From: Magnetococcales bacterium
GTDB taxonomy: Bacteria > Pseudomonadota > Magnetococcia > Magnetococcales > Magnetaquicoccaceae
Assembly (NCBI GenBank): GCA_015228895.1
Contig: JADGCR010000014.1
Span: 1 to 21,141, forward strand
Reading direction: 5' to 3'
DNA: 21,141 nt
The notes under the pieces are model-generated. The model ran no database searches, was not told the origin of the DNA, and worked only from the letters and a program-made list of their open reading frames with translations. Positions 8,518 through 15,820 of this stretch are shown here, one piece after another. Positions within the stretch are counted from its first letter, which is position 1. Each line of letters opens with the position of its first letter. A program made the translations under genes and the position numbers.

Positions 8518-10010
8518 TGAATCACCTTGTCCGGTGTCTGATTGAAGATCGCCGTCAAGCGACCCTTTTTCCACTTGCCCTTGAACGTCCTGCCGGACGA
8601 GAACAGAAACTGTCCCTCCCCATGCATCTTGCCGTTTTCCCACTGCCCCATGTATCGGGCACCATCGGAGTACAGATAGGTCCCGATACCGTTGCGGCAA
8701 TCGCCCTCGATGCAATTTTGCTCCTGCGGCGCCACCCTGGGAGCCGCCTTGACTGACTTTTCCTGGTCGATCCGTTCCTTTTCCAGTTTTTCCTTTTCCA
8801 GCTTTTCCTTCTCCAGCTTTTCCTTTTCCAGCTTTTCCTGCTCGACCCGTTCCTTTTCCAGCTTTTCCTGTTCCAGTTTTTCCTTTTCCAGCTTTTCCTT
8901 CTCCAGCTTTTCCCGCGCCTCTTTCTCCCGTCCGGTCCGCTCCTGCTCCAGTCTTTCCTTTTCCCTCTGCTCCGGTTGCGCCTTCATGGGTTCCGGTTCG
9001 GCCGCAGGCTCGCGGGTCGGCTGGACCACCCTGGCGGGCAACGCCTCCGGCTCCCCGATCTGGCGGGCACTGTGGGAAAGCAGCTGATAGCCGAGAAATC
9101 CCCCGAAACCCACCACCAGCGTGGCGGTCACAAGGAACACCACACGCCAGTCCCGGATTTTCTGGATGCTGCGACGCAGTTGCCGCAGGCCGGTCTCCGT
9201 CGCCTGACCCGCCTCCTGGGAGTGCAGAATCAGATCCGCCATCTCCCGACGCTGGGAAAAGCCGGGCGGTTCCGGGCTGGTCGCCAACAGACCGACCTGC
9301 ACCAACACACCATAAAGTTCCTGCAGGGAGATGGCGAAGCCGCAGGCCTGCTTCGGGGGGTAACTCTTATCGATTTCATCCATGAAATCGATGATATCCT
9401 GCTCTCCAGCGGTGGGAATCCCCTTCCCTCTGTCACTTAAGAACCGTTCCAGAACCTGCAATCTGCGGAGATCGAACTTGAGGTTTTCGGTGAGGCCGCC
9501 GCTCTCCTGCTGGACGACGAAGACGCGCAACGCCTCGGACAATCCGGTCGTATCCAGGGGTTCCAGGCGCGCCTTTTTCCTGCTGCGGCCCGCCATGGGA
9601 TTGACGGTCACGAATCCTTTTCGCTGCAACACCTGAAAAAACGCCATCAGGGTGGTTTCGAACCCACCGCTGAATTCCGGGCCGTCGGTGCTGGCGATCC
9701 ACTCCAGAAACGCCTTGACATGACCCGTCTGCACCGCCTGCAAGGTCAGATCGTGCTCGGCCAGATAACTCTCGAAGCGACGCACGCGGGCGGCGTCGAA
9801 AGCGGTATCCTGCTTGGGGGTGGTCTCCCGGCAATGGGCGAGAAAGAGCTGCAACGCCTTGGAGGTGGGCTGCGACGCAGCCCTTTTGCGCACTTGAAGC
9901 GCGACGGGCGCGTCGCACCGTTGACAAAGAACCGTGCTCCCGGCAGTGGCCTGTTGCTCAACGTCCAGGTCAATGGCGCCACCACACTGGGGGCAGACAG
10001 GATCATCCAT
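8514..10010 (-). CDS. Multidomain membrane protein: zinc ribbon, tandem integrase-like helical domains, TM segment, K/E/L repeat, MORN motifs
   Basis: I do not recognise the 498-residue protein as a whole. It opens with a zinc ribbon (C6, C9, C29, C32). Residues 50-140 resemble the SAM-like core-binding domain of tyrosine recombinases (helices ending in FFQVLQRKGFVTVNPMAG), and residues 153-247 look like a second, diverged copy (ending ELYGVLVQVGLLATSPE). No recombinase catalytic domain (R-HxxR-Y) follows. A single membrane segment spans about 289-311, then a proline-rich linker, ten KLEKE-type pentads (368-417), and a C-terminal segment with MORN-like motifs (YMGQWENGKMHGEGQF and TFKGKWKKG). 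The topology suggested is a cytoplasmic N-terminus with MORN motifs outside the membrane, but this is inferred. The start at 10008-10010 has a weak ribosome site. It is the first gene of the operon with mazG-like and Sel1 genes. Confidence 0.85.
   Translation of the reverse strand: MDDPVCPQCGGAIDLDVEQQATAGSTVLCQRCDAPVALQVRKRAASQPTSKALQLFLAHCRETTPKQDTAFDAARVRRFESYLAEHDLTLQAVQTGHVKAFLEWIASTDGPEFSGGFETTLMAFFQVLQRKGFVTVNPMAGRSRKKARLEPLDTTGLSEALRVFVVQQESGGLTENLKFDLRRLQVLERFLSDRGKGIPTAGEQDIIDFMDEIDKSYPPKQACGFAISLQELYGVLVQVGLLATSPEPPGFSQRREMADLILHSQEAGQATETGLRQLRRSIQKIRDWRVVFLVTATLVVGFGGFLGYQLLSHSARQIGEPEALPARVVQPTREPAAEPEPMKAQPEQREKERLEQERTGREKEAREKLEKEKLEKEKLEQEKLEKERVEQEKLEKEKLEKEKLEKEKLEKERIDQEKSVKAAPRVAPQEQNCIEGDCRNGIGTYLYSDGARYMGQWENGKMHGEGQFLFSSGRTFKGKWKKGRLTAIFNQTPDKVIQ
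8760..8909 (-). repeat. Ten 15-base units encoding a KLEKE pentad repeat
   Basis: Near-identical 15-base units (plus strand TTTTCCTTTTCCAGC and variants) encode KLEKE, KLEQE, RVEQE and RIDQE pentads, residues 368-417 of the MORN protein. The composition and spacing fit a stiff charged helix. Units at DNA level are similar enough to allow slippage without frame change. Confidence 0.88.
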
Positions 10011-10134
10011 TGCCGGACAGAGACGCGATCAGGATTTGATGGGACATTCTCTTTGACCTGTGGTGGTTCGTGATCATTGGAAAGATGGGTCAACAAACCA
10101 TCCGTGCAACCTTGAGTTTGCAAAATCCATTCCA

Positions 10135-10163
10135 ATTATCGATTCCTACCCACAAATTGACAA
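10135..10163 (-). promoter_or_regulatory. Probable promoter of the MORN-mazG-Sel1 operon
   Basis: On the minus strand TTGTCA (10158-10163) and GATAAT (10135-10140) are exactly 17 bases apart, each matching consensus at five of six positions. This is the best promoter match in the window. It predicts a leader of about 118 bases before the ATG at 10010. The -35 box overlaps a TTGACA on the opposite strand (10157-10162), but no good plus-strand -10 box follows that one. Confidence 0.55.
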
Positions 10164-10259
10164 AATCAAAAAAATTCCGGTCGGACTGGACTTTCGGGAA
10201 GGCATTCATTAATCTGAAAAATCATTCAACAAACCTCTGTCGCCAAGGAGCCGCGCCCC

Positions 10260-10631
10260 ATGAAAAAATCTTCCCTCGCCCTTTTCTCTGCCCTGATGGT
10301 CCTCGGAATGGCCGGAGCCGCCACAGCCGGTGATTGTGTCATCAGCTATACCAGAACCGCCTGCGCTGGTCAGGAGGCGACTTCCTACGCCAAGTGTGAC
10401 GGCAAGCAGGGCTGCGACAAGGACAAGGAGGCCACCACCCAGGAGGCGTGTGCCGCCGAAGCCGCCAAAGCGTGTCCCAACGATCGCACCGACATCACCA
10501 AATCCAAGATCATCAAGGCCAAGTTCAAGGGAGCCGCGCTGGTGGGCGGGTTCAACGACGCCGGGGCCGCCGATCCCAAAGGGGCCAACTTTTGCGATGG
10601 CGCCAGAGCCGATTTCAACAAGTGCAAATAA
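10260..10631 (+). CDS. Small secreted protein with eight cysteines, unknown function
   Basis: The 123-residue product carries a clear Sec signal peptide (MKKSSLALF, hydrophobic core, cleavage likely after ATAG or ATA near residue 23). The mature part of about 100 residues has eight cysteines: C26, C35, C46, C52, C64, C72, C112 and C122. An even number fits four disulfides in the periplasm. There is no CXXCH haem motif and no CXXC thioredoxin pair. The segment from ITKSKIIKAKFKGAALVGGF to ADPKGANFC looks like a conserved core; I recall similar anonymous proteins but no name. A strong AAGGAG lies nine bases before the ATG, so the gene is likely well translated. It stands alone in its orientation, ahead of a hairpin terminator. 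Confidence 0.85.
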   Translation: MKKSSLALFSALMVLGMAGAATAGDCVISYTRTACAGQEATSYAKCDGKQGCDKDKEATTQEACAAEAAKACPNDRTDITKSKIIKAKFKGAALVGGFNDAGAADPKGANFCDGARADFNKCK

Positions 10632-10638
10632 CCACCTG

Positions 10639-10671
10639 AAAAAAATCCAGGGGGAATCCCTTCCCCCTGGA
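10639..10671 (-). terminator. Rho-independent terminator after hemL, shared with the convergent small gene
   Basis: A perfect 10-base-pair stem (TCCAGGGGGA with TCCCCCTGGA, 10646-10655 and 10662-10671) closes a six-base loop. On the minus strand it is followed by seven T (complement of 10639-10645), a textbook terminator for hemL. An outer ACCTGA/TCAGGT pairing flanks it. On the plus strand it lies 14 bases after the small gene's stop but lacks a T-run, so termination in that direction is likely weaker. Confidence 0.88.
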
Positions 10672-10706
10672 ACTCAGGTCCCTCCTCGCCGCGACTGAAA
10701 TCCAGG

Positions 10707-11987
10707 TCACAGACTCCGCGCCACGCGGGCGGCGGCGGAGAGGGTCTGGTCCAGCAGGGCGTCGTCATGGGCCAACGAGACGAAACCCGCCTCGAAGGCG
10801 CTGGGAGCCAGGTAAATTCCGGCCGCCAGCATGCCGTGAAACCATTGATTGAAACGGTGGAGGTCGCAGGCGGCGGCGTCGGCGAAATTCTCCACCACGC
10901 CAGCGGTGAAAAACAGGCCGAACATGGAACCGACCCGATGGACGCAACAGGGAATATCGGCCCCCCGCAACACCTCCTTCAGGCCATCGGTCAGCCGTTC
11001 CGTCCTGCGGGCCAAGGTTTCATACACCCCTGGCGCCTCCAGCAGCGTCAACGTGGCCATGCCGGCGGCCACCGCCAACGGGTTGCCGGAGAGGGTGCCC
11101 GCCTGATAGACCGGACCGGAGGGGGCGATTCGCTCCATCAGCGCCCGTGAACCACCATACGCCCCGACCGGCAGACCGCCGCCGATGATCTTGCCGAGGG
11201 TGGTCAAATCCGGACGAACGCCATACAACGTCTGCGCTCCCCCCTTGTCCACCCGGAAGCCGGTCATCACCTCGTCAAAAATCAACAGGGTCCCGCTTGC
11301 GTCGCAGGCCCGGCGCAACCCCGCCAGAAAACCCGGCCCGGGCGGCACGCAGCCCATGTTGCCCGCCACCGGCTCCACCAGAATGGCCGCGATCTCCTCG
11401 CCCCGCGCCCCCAACAACCCCTCCACCGCGGCCAGATCGTTGTAAGGCAACACCAGGGTGTCCCGGGCCGCGGCCCGTGTGGTCCCCGGAGAGGTGGGCA
11501 CCCCGAAGGTGGCCGCCCCGGAACCCGCCGCCACCAGCAGCCCATCGGCGTGGCCATGATAACACCCCTCGAACTTGACGATCCCATCCCGACCCGTCGC
11601 CGCCCTGGCCAGACGCACCGCGCTCATCACCGCCTCGGTCCCGGAGTTGACCAGCCGCACCATCTCCATGCCGGGAAAACGGTCGATGATCTTTTGGGCC
11701 AGCGACGTCTCTCCGGGGGTCGGTGCGCCGAAGGAGCACCCCTTTTCCGCCGCCCGGCAGATCGCCTCCACCACCACGGGATGGGCGTGACCCACGATCA
11801 TCGGCCCCCAGGAGCCCACATAATCCACATAACGGACCCCATCCACATCGGTCAAAAACGCCCCGTTGCCCGACTGGATGAAAGGGGGCGTCCCCCCCAC
11901 CGACTTGAAGGCGCGCACCGGACTGTTCACGCCACCGGGAATCACCTCGCAGGCCGCGCGAAACATCTCTGCTGAACGACTCATCAC
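10707..11987 (-). CDS. hemL: Glutamate-1-semialdehyde 2,1-aminomutase
   Basis: HemL is the PLP enzyme that converts glutamate-1-semialdehyde to 5-aminolevulinate, the second step of the C5 tetrapyrrole pathway. The 426-residue length is standard. The N-terminal signature [17 protein letters not shown] is at 16-32, the PLP-binding [10 protein letters not shown] at 114-123, D238 lies in [12 protein letters not shown], and the Schiff-base lysine is K266 in [18 protein letters not shown]. Two adjacent ATGs are possible; AGGAG lies eight bases before the first (11985-11987), which I use. It follows the exported-protein gene by 19 bases and shares the transcript with hemA, which supplies its substrate. 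A hairpin terminator follows. Confidence 0.98.
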   Translation of the reverse strand: MMSRSAEMFRAACEVIPGGVNSPVRAFKSVGGTPPFIQSGNGAFLTDVDGVRYVDYVGSWGPMIVGHAHPVVVEAICRAAEKGCSFGAPTPGETSLAQKIIDRFPGMEMVRLVNSGTEAVMSAVRLARAATGRDGIVKFEGCYHGHADGLLVAAGSGAATFGVPTSPGTTRAAARDTLVLPYNDLAAVEGLLGARGEEIAAILVEPVAGNMGCVPPGPGFLAGLRRACDASGTLLIFDEVMTGFRVDKGGAQTLYGVRPDLTTLGKIIGGGLPVGAYGGSRALMERIAPSGPVYQAGTLSGNPLAVAAGMATLTLLEAPGVYETLARRTERLTDGLKEVLRGADIPCCVHRVGSMFGLFFTAGVVENFADAAACDLHRFNQWFHGMLAAGIYLAPSAFEAGFVSLAHDDALLDQTLSAAARVARSL

Positions 11988-12006
11988 CTGATCTCCTGAA
12001 AAAAGA

Positions 12007-12495
12007 TTAATCCTTCCTGGGGTCCATCACCATGACGCTGAACGTGCCCAGCAGGTTCCAATCCCCCTTGTTGACCTGATCGTAAACCTTGAAAAACCAC
12101 AACCCCGAATCCAGCTCCGAGGAGATCGCCCCGGCGGCGGTATAGACGGGCAGCAGATCCTTCTTTTGCACCTGAACCGGAGGAAACTGGAGTGCCGTGG
12201 CGGCCTTGCCCGTCTGATCCAGGATATCCACCTTGAAGCGGTGCATCCCGCCGGCCGTCAGGACCAGATCCAGCACGAAATAGCCCAATACCCCATTGGA
12301 ACGGATCTGCAGGGCCTTGACCACGGACAAAGGGTGCACGGTCTCCCCTTTCTGGGACATCTTGTCGGAAAAATAGGCGTTGGTGATGTAAGCCGGTTGC
12401 CGGTAGACTTTGGGCTGCGCCGCGCCCGGACCCGCGGCCAGCGCAATCCACCAGACGCCCGCAACCACCCCCCACCACCTTGGCCCGCCCATCAT
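12007..12495 (-). CDS. Exported protein of unknown function between prfA and hemL
   Basis: The 162-residue product begins with two Met codons and a hydrophobic signal sequence rich in W, V and A, with likely cleavage after GAAQ or AGPGAA near residue 26. The mature protein alternates short hydrophobic strands and turns ([51 protein letters not shown]), which suggests an immunoglobulin-like beta sandwich. It has no cysteines and no catalytic motif that I can name. The ATG (12493-12495) lies eight bases after the prfA stop, with AGGGAG overlapping that stop as ribosome site. It occupies the place where many proteobacteria carry prmC. Function unknown; a periplasmic binding or folding role is only a guess. 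Confidence 0.75.
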   Translation of the reverse strand: MMGGPRWWGVVAGVWWIALAAGPGAAQPKVYRQPAYITNAYFSDKMSQKGETVHPLSVVKALQIRSNGVLGYFVLDLVLTAGGMHRFKVDILDQTGKAATALQFPPVQVQKKDLLPVYTAAGAISSELDSGLWFFKVYDQVNKGDWNLLGTFSVMVMDPRKD

Positions 12496-12503
12496 CTCGC
12501 CGT

Positions 12504-13589
12504 CTACTCCCTGCCCAGTTGGGCCAGTATTGCCGCCTGATGATGGGCGGTCAGAGTGGTGACGATCTCGGTCAGATCGCCCTCCAGCACCTGATCCAGC
12601 CGGTGCAGGGTCAAGTTGATCCGATGATCGGTGATCCGGTTTTGGGGAAAGTTGTAGGTGCGGATGCGTTCCGAACGGTCCCCGGACCCCACCTGGTCCC
12701 GCCGGTCGCGGGAACGCTCATTGTGGGCGGCCTGCCGTTCCATGTCCAACAGACGGGCCTTGAGGACCTTCATGGCCTGGGCCTTGTTCTTGTGCTGGGA
12801 CTTCTCGTCCTGGCACGAAACCGTCATGCCCGTGGGCAGATGGGTGATGCGCACCGCCGAATCCGTGGTGTTGACGCTTTGTCCCCCCGGTCCGGAGGAA
12901 CGGAACACATCGATCCGCAGATCGTCCCGTTCGTTGATCTCCACCTCCACCTCATCCGCTTCCGGCAGCACGGCCACGGTGCAGGCCGAAGTGTGGATGC
13001 GTCCTCCCGCCTCCGTGGCCGGGACCCGCTGCACCCGATGGACCCCGGACTCGTACTTGAAAGCCGACCACGCCCCCTTGCCGGAGATCATGACGATCAC
13101 CTCCTTGAACCCCCCCAACTGGGTGGCGCTGCCGGACAGGGACTCCATGCGCCATTTGTTCTGCTCGCAGAACCGGCCATACATGCGCAGCAGGTCCGCG
13201 GCGAACAACCCCGCCTCCTCCCCCCCCGTGCCCGCGCGAATCTCCAGAATGACATTGCGTCCTTCCAGGGGATCCTTGGGGGCCAGCATCAATTGCAGTT
13301 CCGGGGTTTTCTGCTCCAGCCGGGTCTTGAGGGCGTCCACCTCCTCCCGCACCAGCCGTTTCATTTCCGGGTCGGTCGCCGGGTCTTCCAGCATGGCCTC
13401 GGTATCCAGGATCTCCTGTTCCAGTTTGCAATACCCCAGCCAGGCCTCCACCAGGGGGTCCAGATCCGCGTACTCCTTGCTCAGACGGGCGAACCCGACG
13501 GCATCCTCCGCGGTCCCGGCCAGGCCCAGCAGGGCGCTCAGCTCCTCGTGACGCCGCCGCATGGTATCGAATTTCCGCAATAATGACAT
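12504..13589 (-). CDS. prfA: Peptide chain release factor 1
   Basis: RF1 reads UAA and UAG stop codons and triggers peptide release. The 361-residue product has the universal GGQ at 235-237 (SSGPGGQSVNTTDSAVR) and the RF1-specific codon-reading tripeptide PAT at 190-192 (RVPATEAGGRIHTSACTVAV), which separates it from RF2. An acidic TGGEEAGLFA segment is at 121-130. The ATG at 13587-13589 comes 12 bases after the hemA stop and has no recognisable ribosome site, so translation is probably coupled to hemA. The hemA-prfA order is widely conserved; the usual prmC that would methylate the GGQ glutamine does not follow here. Confidence 0.98.
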   Translation of the reverse strand: MSLLRKFDTMRRRHEELSALLGLAGTAEDAVGFARLSKEYADLDPLVEAWLGYCKLEQEILDTEAMLEDPATDPEMKRLVREEVDALKTRLEQKTPELQLMLAPKDPLEGRNVILEIRAGTGGEEAGLFAADLLRMYGRFCEQNKWRMESLSGSATQLGGFKEVIVMISGKGAWSAFKYESGVHRVQRVPATEAGGRIHTSACTVAVLPEADEVEVEINERDDLRIDVFRSSGPGGQSVNTTDSAVRITHLPTGMTVSCQDEKSQHKNKAQAMKVLKARLLDMERQAAHNERSRDRRDQVGSGDRSERIRTYNFPQNRITDHRINLTLHRLDQVLEGDLTEIVTTLTAHHQAAILAQLGRE

Positions 13590-13601
13590 GGTGTTCGATC
13601 G

Positions 13602-14873
13602 CTATGATGGGTTAGAGTCCAGTTGAAACAACTGCCTTGCGGCATCCACATACAGTTCCCCATCCGGTTCCGTCGCAAAACGCCGCAGACAGCTCAACGG
13701 GGTATGCAAGATCTTGTTCACCAGCTGCCGCCCCAACAGTTCCACCCGTTTCTGCTCTTCCGGGGAGATGCCGGGCCAGGCGCCCAACACCCTGGCCACC
13801 TCCTGATCCCGAATCCCTTCCAGTTTCTCCCGCAACGAGGTCAGGACCGGGAAGACTTCCAGGGTTTCCAGCCAGGACAAAAACGCCTCGGACCTGGCGT
13901 CGATGATCACCTCCGCCGCCTGCATCTCCTGTCCCCGATCCTTGAGATTGCTCTCCACGATGCGTGACAGGTCATCGATATCATACAGATAGGCGTTATC
14001 CACCCGTGCGATGGCCGGGTCCAGGTCACGGGGCACGGCGATGTCGATAAAAAATTGCGGGCGTTGCCGCCGCCGCTTCAGGGCCGCCTTCACCATGGCG
14101 GCGGTCACCAGATGGGTGGGCGCGCCGGTGGAGGAGAGGATGATGTCCGCCCGTTCCAGATGGCTCTCCAGCGCGTCCAGGGAGAGGGCCGTCCCGCCGA
14201 AGGTCGCCGCCAGGGTCGCGGCCCGTTCCAGGGTACGGTTGGCCACCAGGATCTCCACCCCGTCGGAGACCAGATGGCGGGCGGCCAGTTCGCACATCTC
14301 CCCGGCCCCGATCAGCAGACAGCGGCAGCCGCGCAACGCCCCGAAAATCCGACGCGCCAGGGAGACCGCGGCGGAGGCGATGGAGACCGGATTGCGGGCA
14401 ATGCCGGTTTCGTTGCGCACCTGCTTGGCGGCGTGAAAGGCGTGCTGAAAAAATTTGTTGAGAATCGGTCCCAGGACATTGGCGTCGCTGGCTTGTTGAT
14501 AGGCCTGTTTCATCTGCCCCAGAATCTGGGCCTCCCCCACCACCAGGGAGTCCAGGCTGGAGGCCACCCGGAAACCATGCCGCACCGCCTCCCTGGCGGT
14601 GTGGATGTACAGATGCGGCTCCAGGGAATCCAGGGGGATGTCCCGGTCGGCGGCCAACCACGCCCGCACCTCCTGGATGACGCTTTCCGGGTGATGTCCC
14701 GCGCAATAGAGCTCCACCCGGTTGCAGGTGGAGAGCAAGGCCACTTCGGCCACACCGGGCAAGGTGTGCAGTTGCGCCAGGGTCCGGGGAAGTTCCGCGG
14801 TGGCGAACGCCAGACGTTCCCGCATGGCCACGGGCGCGGTTTTGTGACTCAATCCGACAATGACGATCTTCAT
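13602..14873 (-). CDS. hemA: Glutamyl-tRNA reductase
   Basis: HemA reduces glutamyl-tRNA(Glu) with NADPH to glutamate-1-semialdehyde, the committed step of C5 tetrapyrrole synthesis. The product has 423 residues, the normal length. The catalytic cysteine is C50 in LLSTCNRVELY. The N-terminal GLSHKTAPVAMRE is at 7-20 and SSLDSLVVGEAQILGQ at 105-120. The NADPH-binding loop IGAGEM lies at 188-193. The C-terminal dimerisation helices (LGRQLVNKILHTPLSCLRRFA) are intact. The ATG at 14871-14873 has no good ribosome site (CAGTGTCTCTTT), and an upstream open frame ends across it as ATGA. It heads the hemA-prfA-X-hemL operon. Confidence 0.98.
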   Translation of the reverse strand: MKIVIVGLSHKTAPVAMRERLAFATAELPRTLAQLHTLPGVAEVALLSTCNRVELYCAGHHPESVIQEVRAWLAADRDIPLDSLEPHLYIHTAREAVRHGFRVASSLDSLVVGEAQILGQMKQAYQQASDANVLGPILNKFFQHAFHAAKQVRNETGIARNPVSIASAAVSLARRIFGALRGCRCLLIGAGEMCELAARHLVSDGVEILVANRTLERAATLAATFGGTALSLDALESHLERADIILSSTGAPTHLVTAAMVKAALKRRRQRPQFFIDIAVPRDLDPAIARVDNAYLYDIDDLSRIVESNLKDRGQEMQAAEVIIDARSEAFLSWLETLEVFPVLTSLREKLEGIRDQEVARVLGAWPGISPEEQKRVELLGRQLVNKILHTPLSCLRRFATEPDGELYVDAARQLFQLDSNPS

Positions 14874-14985
14874 AAAGAGACACTGTATCCCGGTTTAAAG
14901 CACCCTCGCCGGGTACTTGTGATCGGTTCCGGGCCACGGCAACCCAGGAACGTTCCATGGACTCGCCTGTTTGGCCGCACCCCCC

Positions 14986-15015
14986 ATGATAGCCCGAACC
15001 AGCGACCAAAAACAA
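14986..15015 (-). promoter_or_regulatory. Candidate hemA promoter
   Basis: On the minus strand TATCAT (14986-14991) matches the -10 consensus at five of six positions and TTGTTT (15010-15015) lies 18 bases upstream. This would give a leader of about 105 bases before hemA. The rest of 14874-15103 shows no riboswitch-like fold that I can identify. Confidence 0.35.
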
Positions 15016-15064
15016 ATATCCCCTGCCCATGAACCCGCGTCGCGATGATTTTTTCAACCATCCA

Positions 15065-15094
15065 TTGCTCACGACCTGTTTTCTGGAGTAGGAT
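15065..15094 (+). promoter_or_regulatory. Candidate promoter for the tRNA pair
   Basis: TTGCTC (15065-15070) and TAGGAT (15089-15094) are 18 bases apart, and the tRNA-Pro begins ten bases after the -10 box. The boxes are weak matches; position is the main support. Confidence 0.35.
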
Positions 15095-15103
15095 TCAAAC
15101 CAT

Positions 15104-15180
15104 CGGGGTGTGGCGCAGCCTGGTAGCGCATCGGCTTTGGGAGCCGAGGGCCGGAGGTTCGAATCCTCTCGCCCCGACCA
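15104..15180 (+). tRNA. tRNA-Pro (anticodon TGG)
   Basis: A 77-base cloverleaf with encoded CCA. The acceptor stem CGGGGTG pairs with CGCCCCG (one G-T pair), followed by discriminator A and CCA. The anticodon stem TCGGC/GCCGA closes the loop TTTGGGA, with TGG at 15138-15140. The T arm is GGAGG-TTCGAAT-CCTCT. This reads CCA and, with wobble modification, other proline codons. Confidence 0.97.
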
Positions 15181-15193
15181 ATCCTCGTTCCAC

Positions 15194-15269
<76 letters not shown>

Positions 15270-15316
15270 GGAGGTTCACCGCCTGTCCGTGCGCGCCCGG
15301 TTTACGCGGTCTTTAC

Positions 15317-15787
15317 TCAGCCACGCCCGCGCCTCAAACCATCCAGTTCGGCTTCCAGAGCGGCGATGCGGCACAGCAGCGCCTCCTCCCGTGACTTCCA
15401 CCGTCTGGCCTGGGTGATGTGCACCCGAATCCGGGCCACCAGTTGTTTGGGCTCCACGGGTTTGAGAATGAAATCCACCGCCCCGAGCATCAACCCCTTG
15501 GCCTCTTCCATCAGGGTATCCTGGGCGGTGAGGAAAATGACGGGAATGTCCGCGACCGCCGGGTCCGCCTTGAGCCGGCGACACACCTCGTAGCCATCCA
15601 TATCCGGCATCATGATGTCCAGCAGAATGAGCGTCGGCGGTTGGGCCGCGGCGATCTTCAAGGCCATGGCGCCGTTGATGGCGCCTTTCACCGTGTAATC
15701 CGGCACCAGGAGGTTCTTGATGATGTCCAGGTTCTCCGGGGCGTCGTCGATGGCCAGTATGGTCTCCTTCGCAGGGGTGTCACCCAT
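15317..15787 (-). CDS. Single-domain response regulator with C-terminal helix
   Basis: A CheY-like receiver of 156 residues with no DNA-binding or enzymatic output domain. The acidic pocket is D14-D15, the phosphoacceptor is D57 (LILLDIMMPDMDG), the switch threonine is T87 and the conserved lysine K109 (ILKPV). About 35 extra C-terminal residues (RRWKSREEALLCRIAALEAEL) are likely to form a coiled-coil helix for pairing. GGAGAG lies six to eight bases before the ATG at 15785-15787. The gene follows the hybrid kinase by 33 bases and is the obvious recipient of phosphate from that kinase's HPt domain. Its output must be by protein interaction, since no effector domain is present. Confidence 0.92.
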   Translation of the reverse strand: MGDTPAKETILAIDDAPENLDIIKNLLVPDYTVKGAINGAMALKIAAAQPPTLILLDIMMPDMDGYEVCRRLKADPAVADIPVIFLTAQDTLMEEAKGLMLGAVDFILKPVEPKQLVARIRVHITQARRWKSREEALLCRIAALEAELDGLRRGRG

Positions 15788-15820
15788 CGGTCTCTCCTCT
15801 TTTCAAACGATTTGCCAACC

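Noticed and set aside
8514..10010. Tyrosine recombinase or integrase, suggesting a mobile element
   Set aside because: No catalytic domain with the R-HxxR-Y residues, no flanking repeats or attachment site, although two tRNA genes lie 5 kb away.
15270..15316. Terminator for the tRNA pair
   Set aside because: The only pairing seen (CCGTG with CGCGG, 13-base loop, TCTTT after it) is too weak to call.
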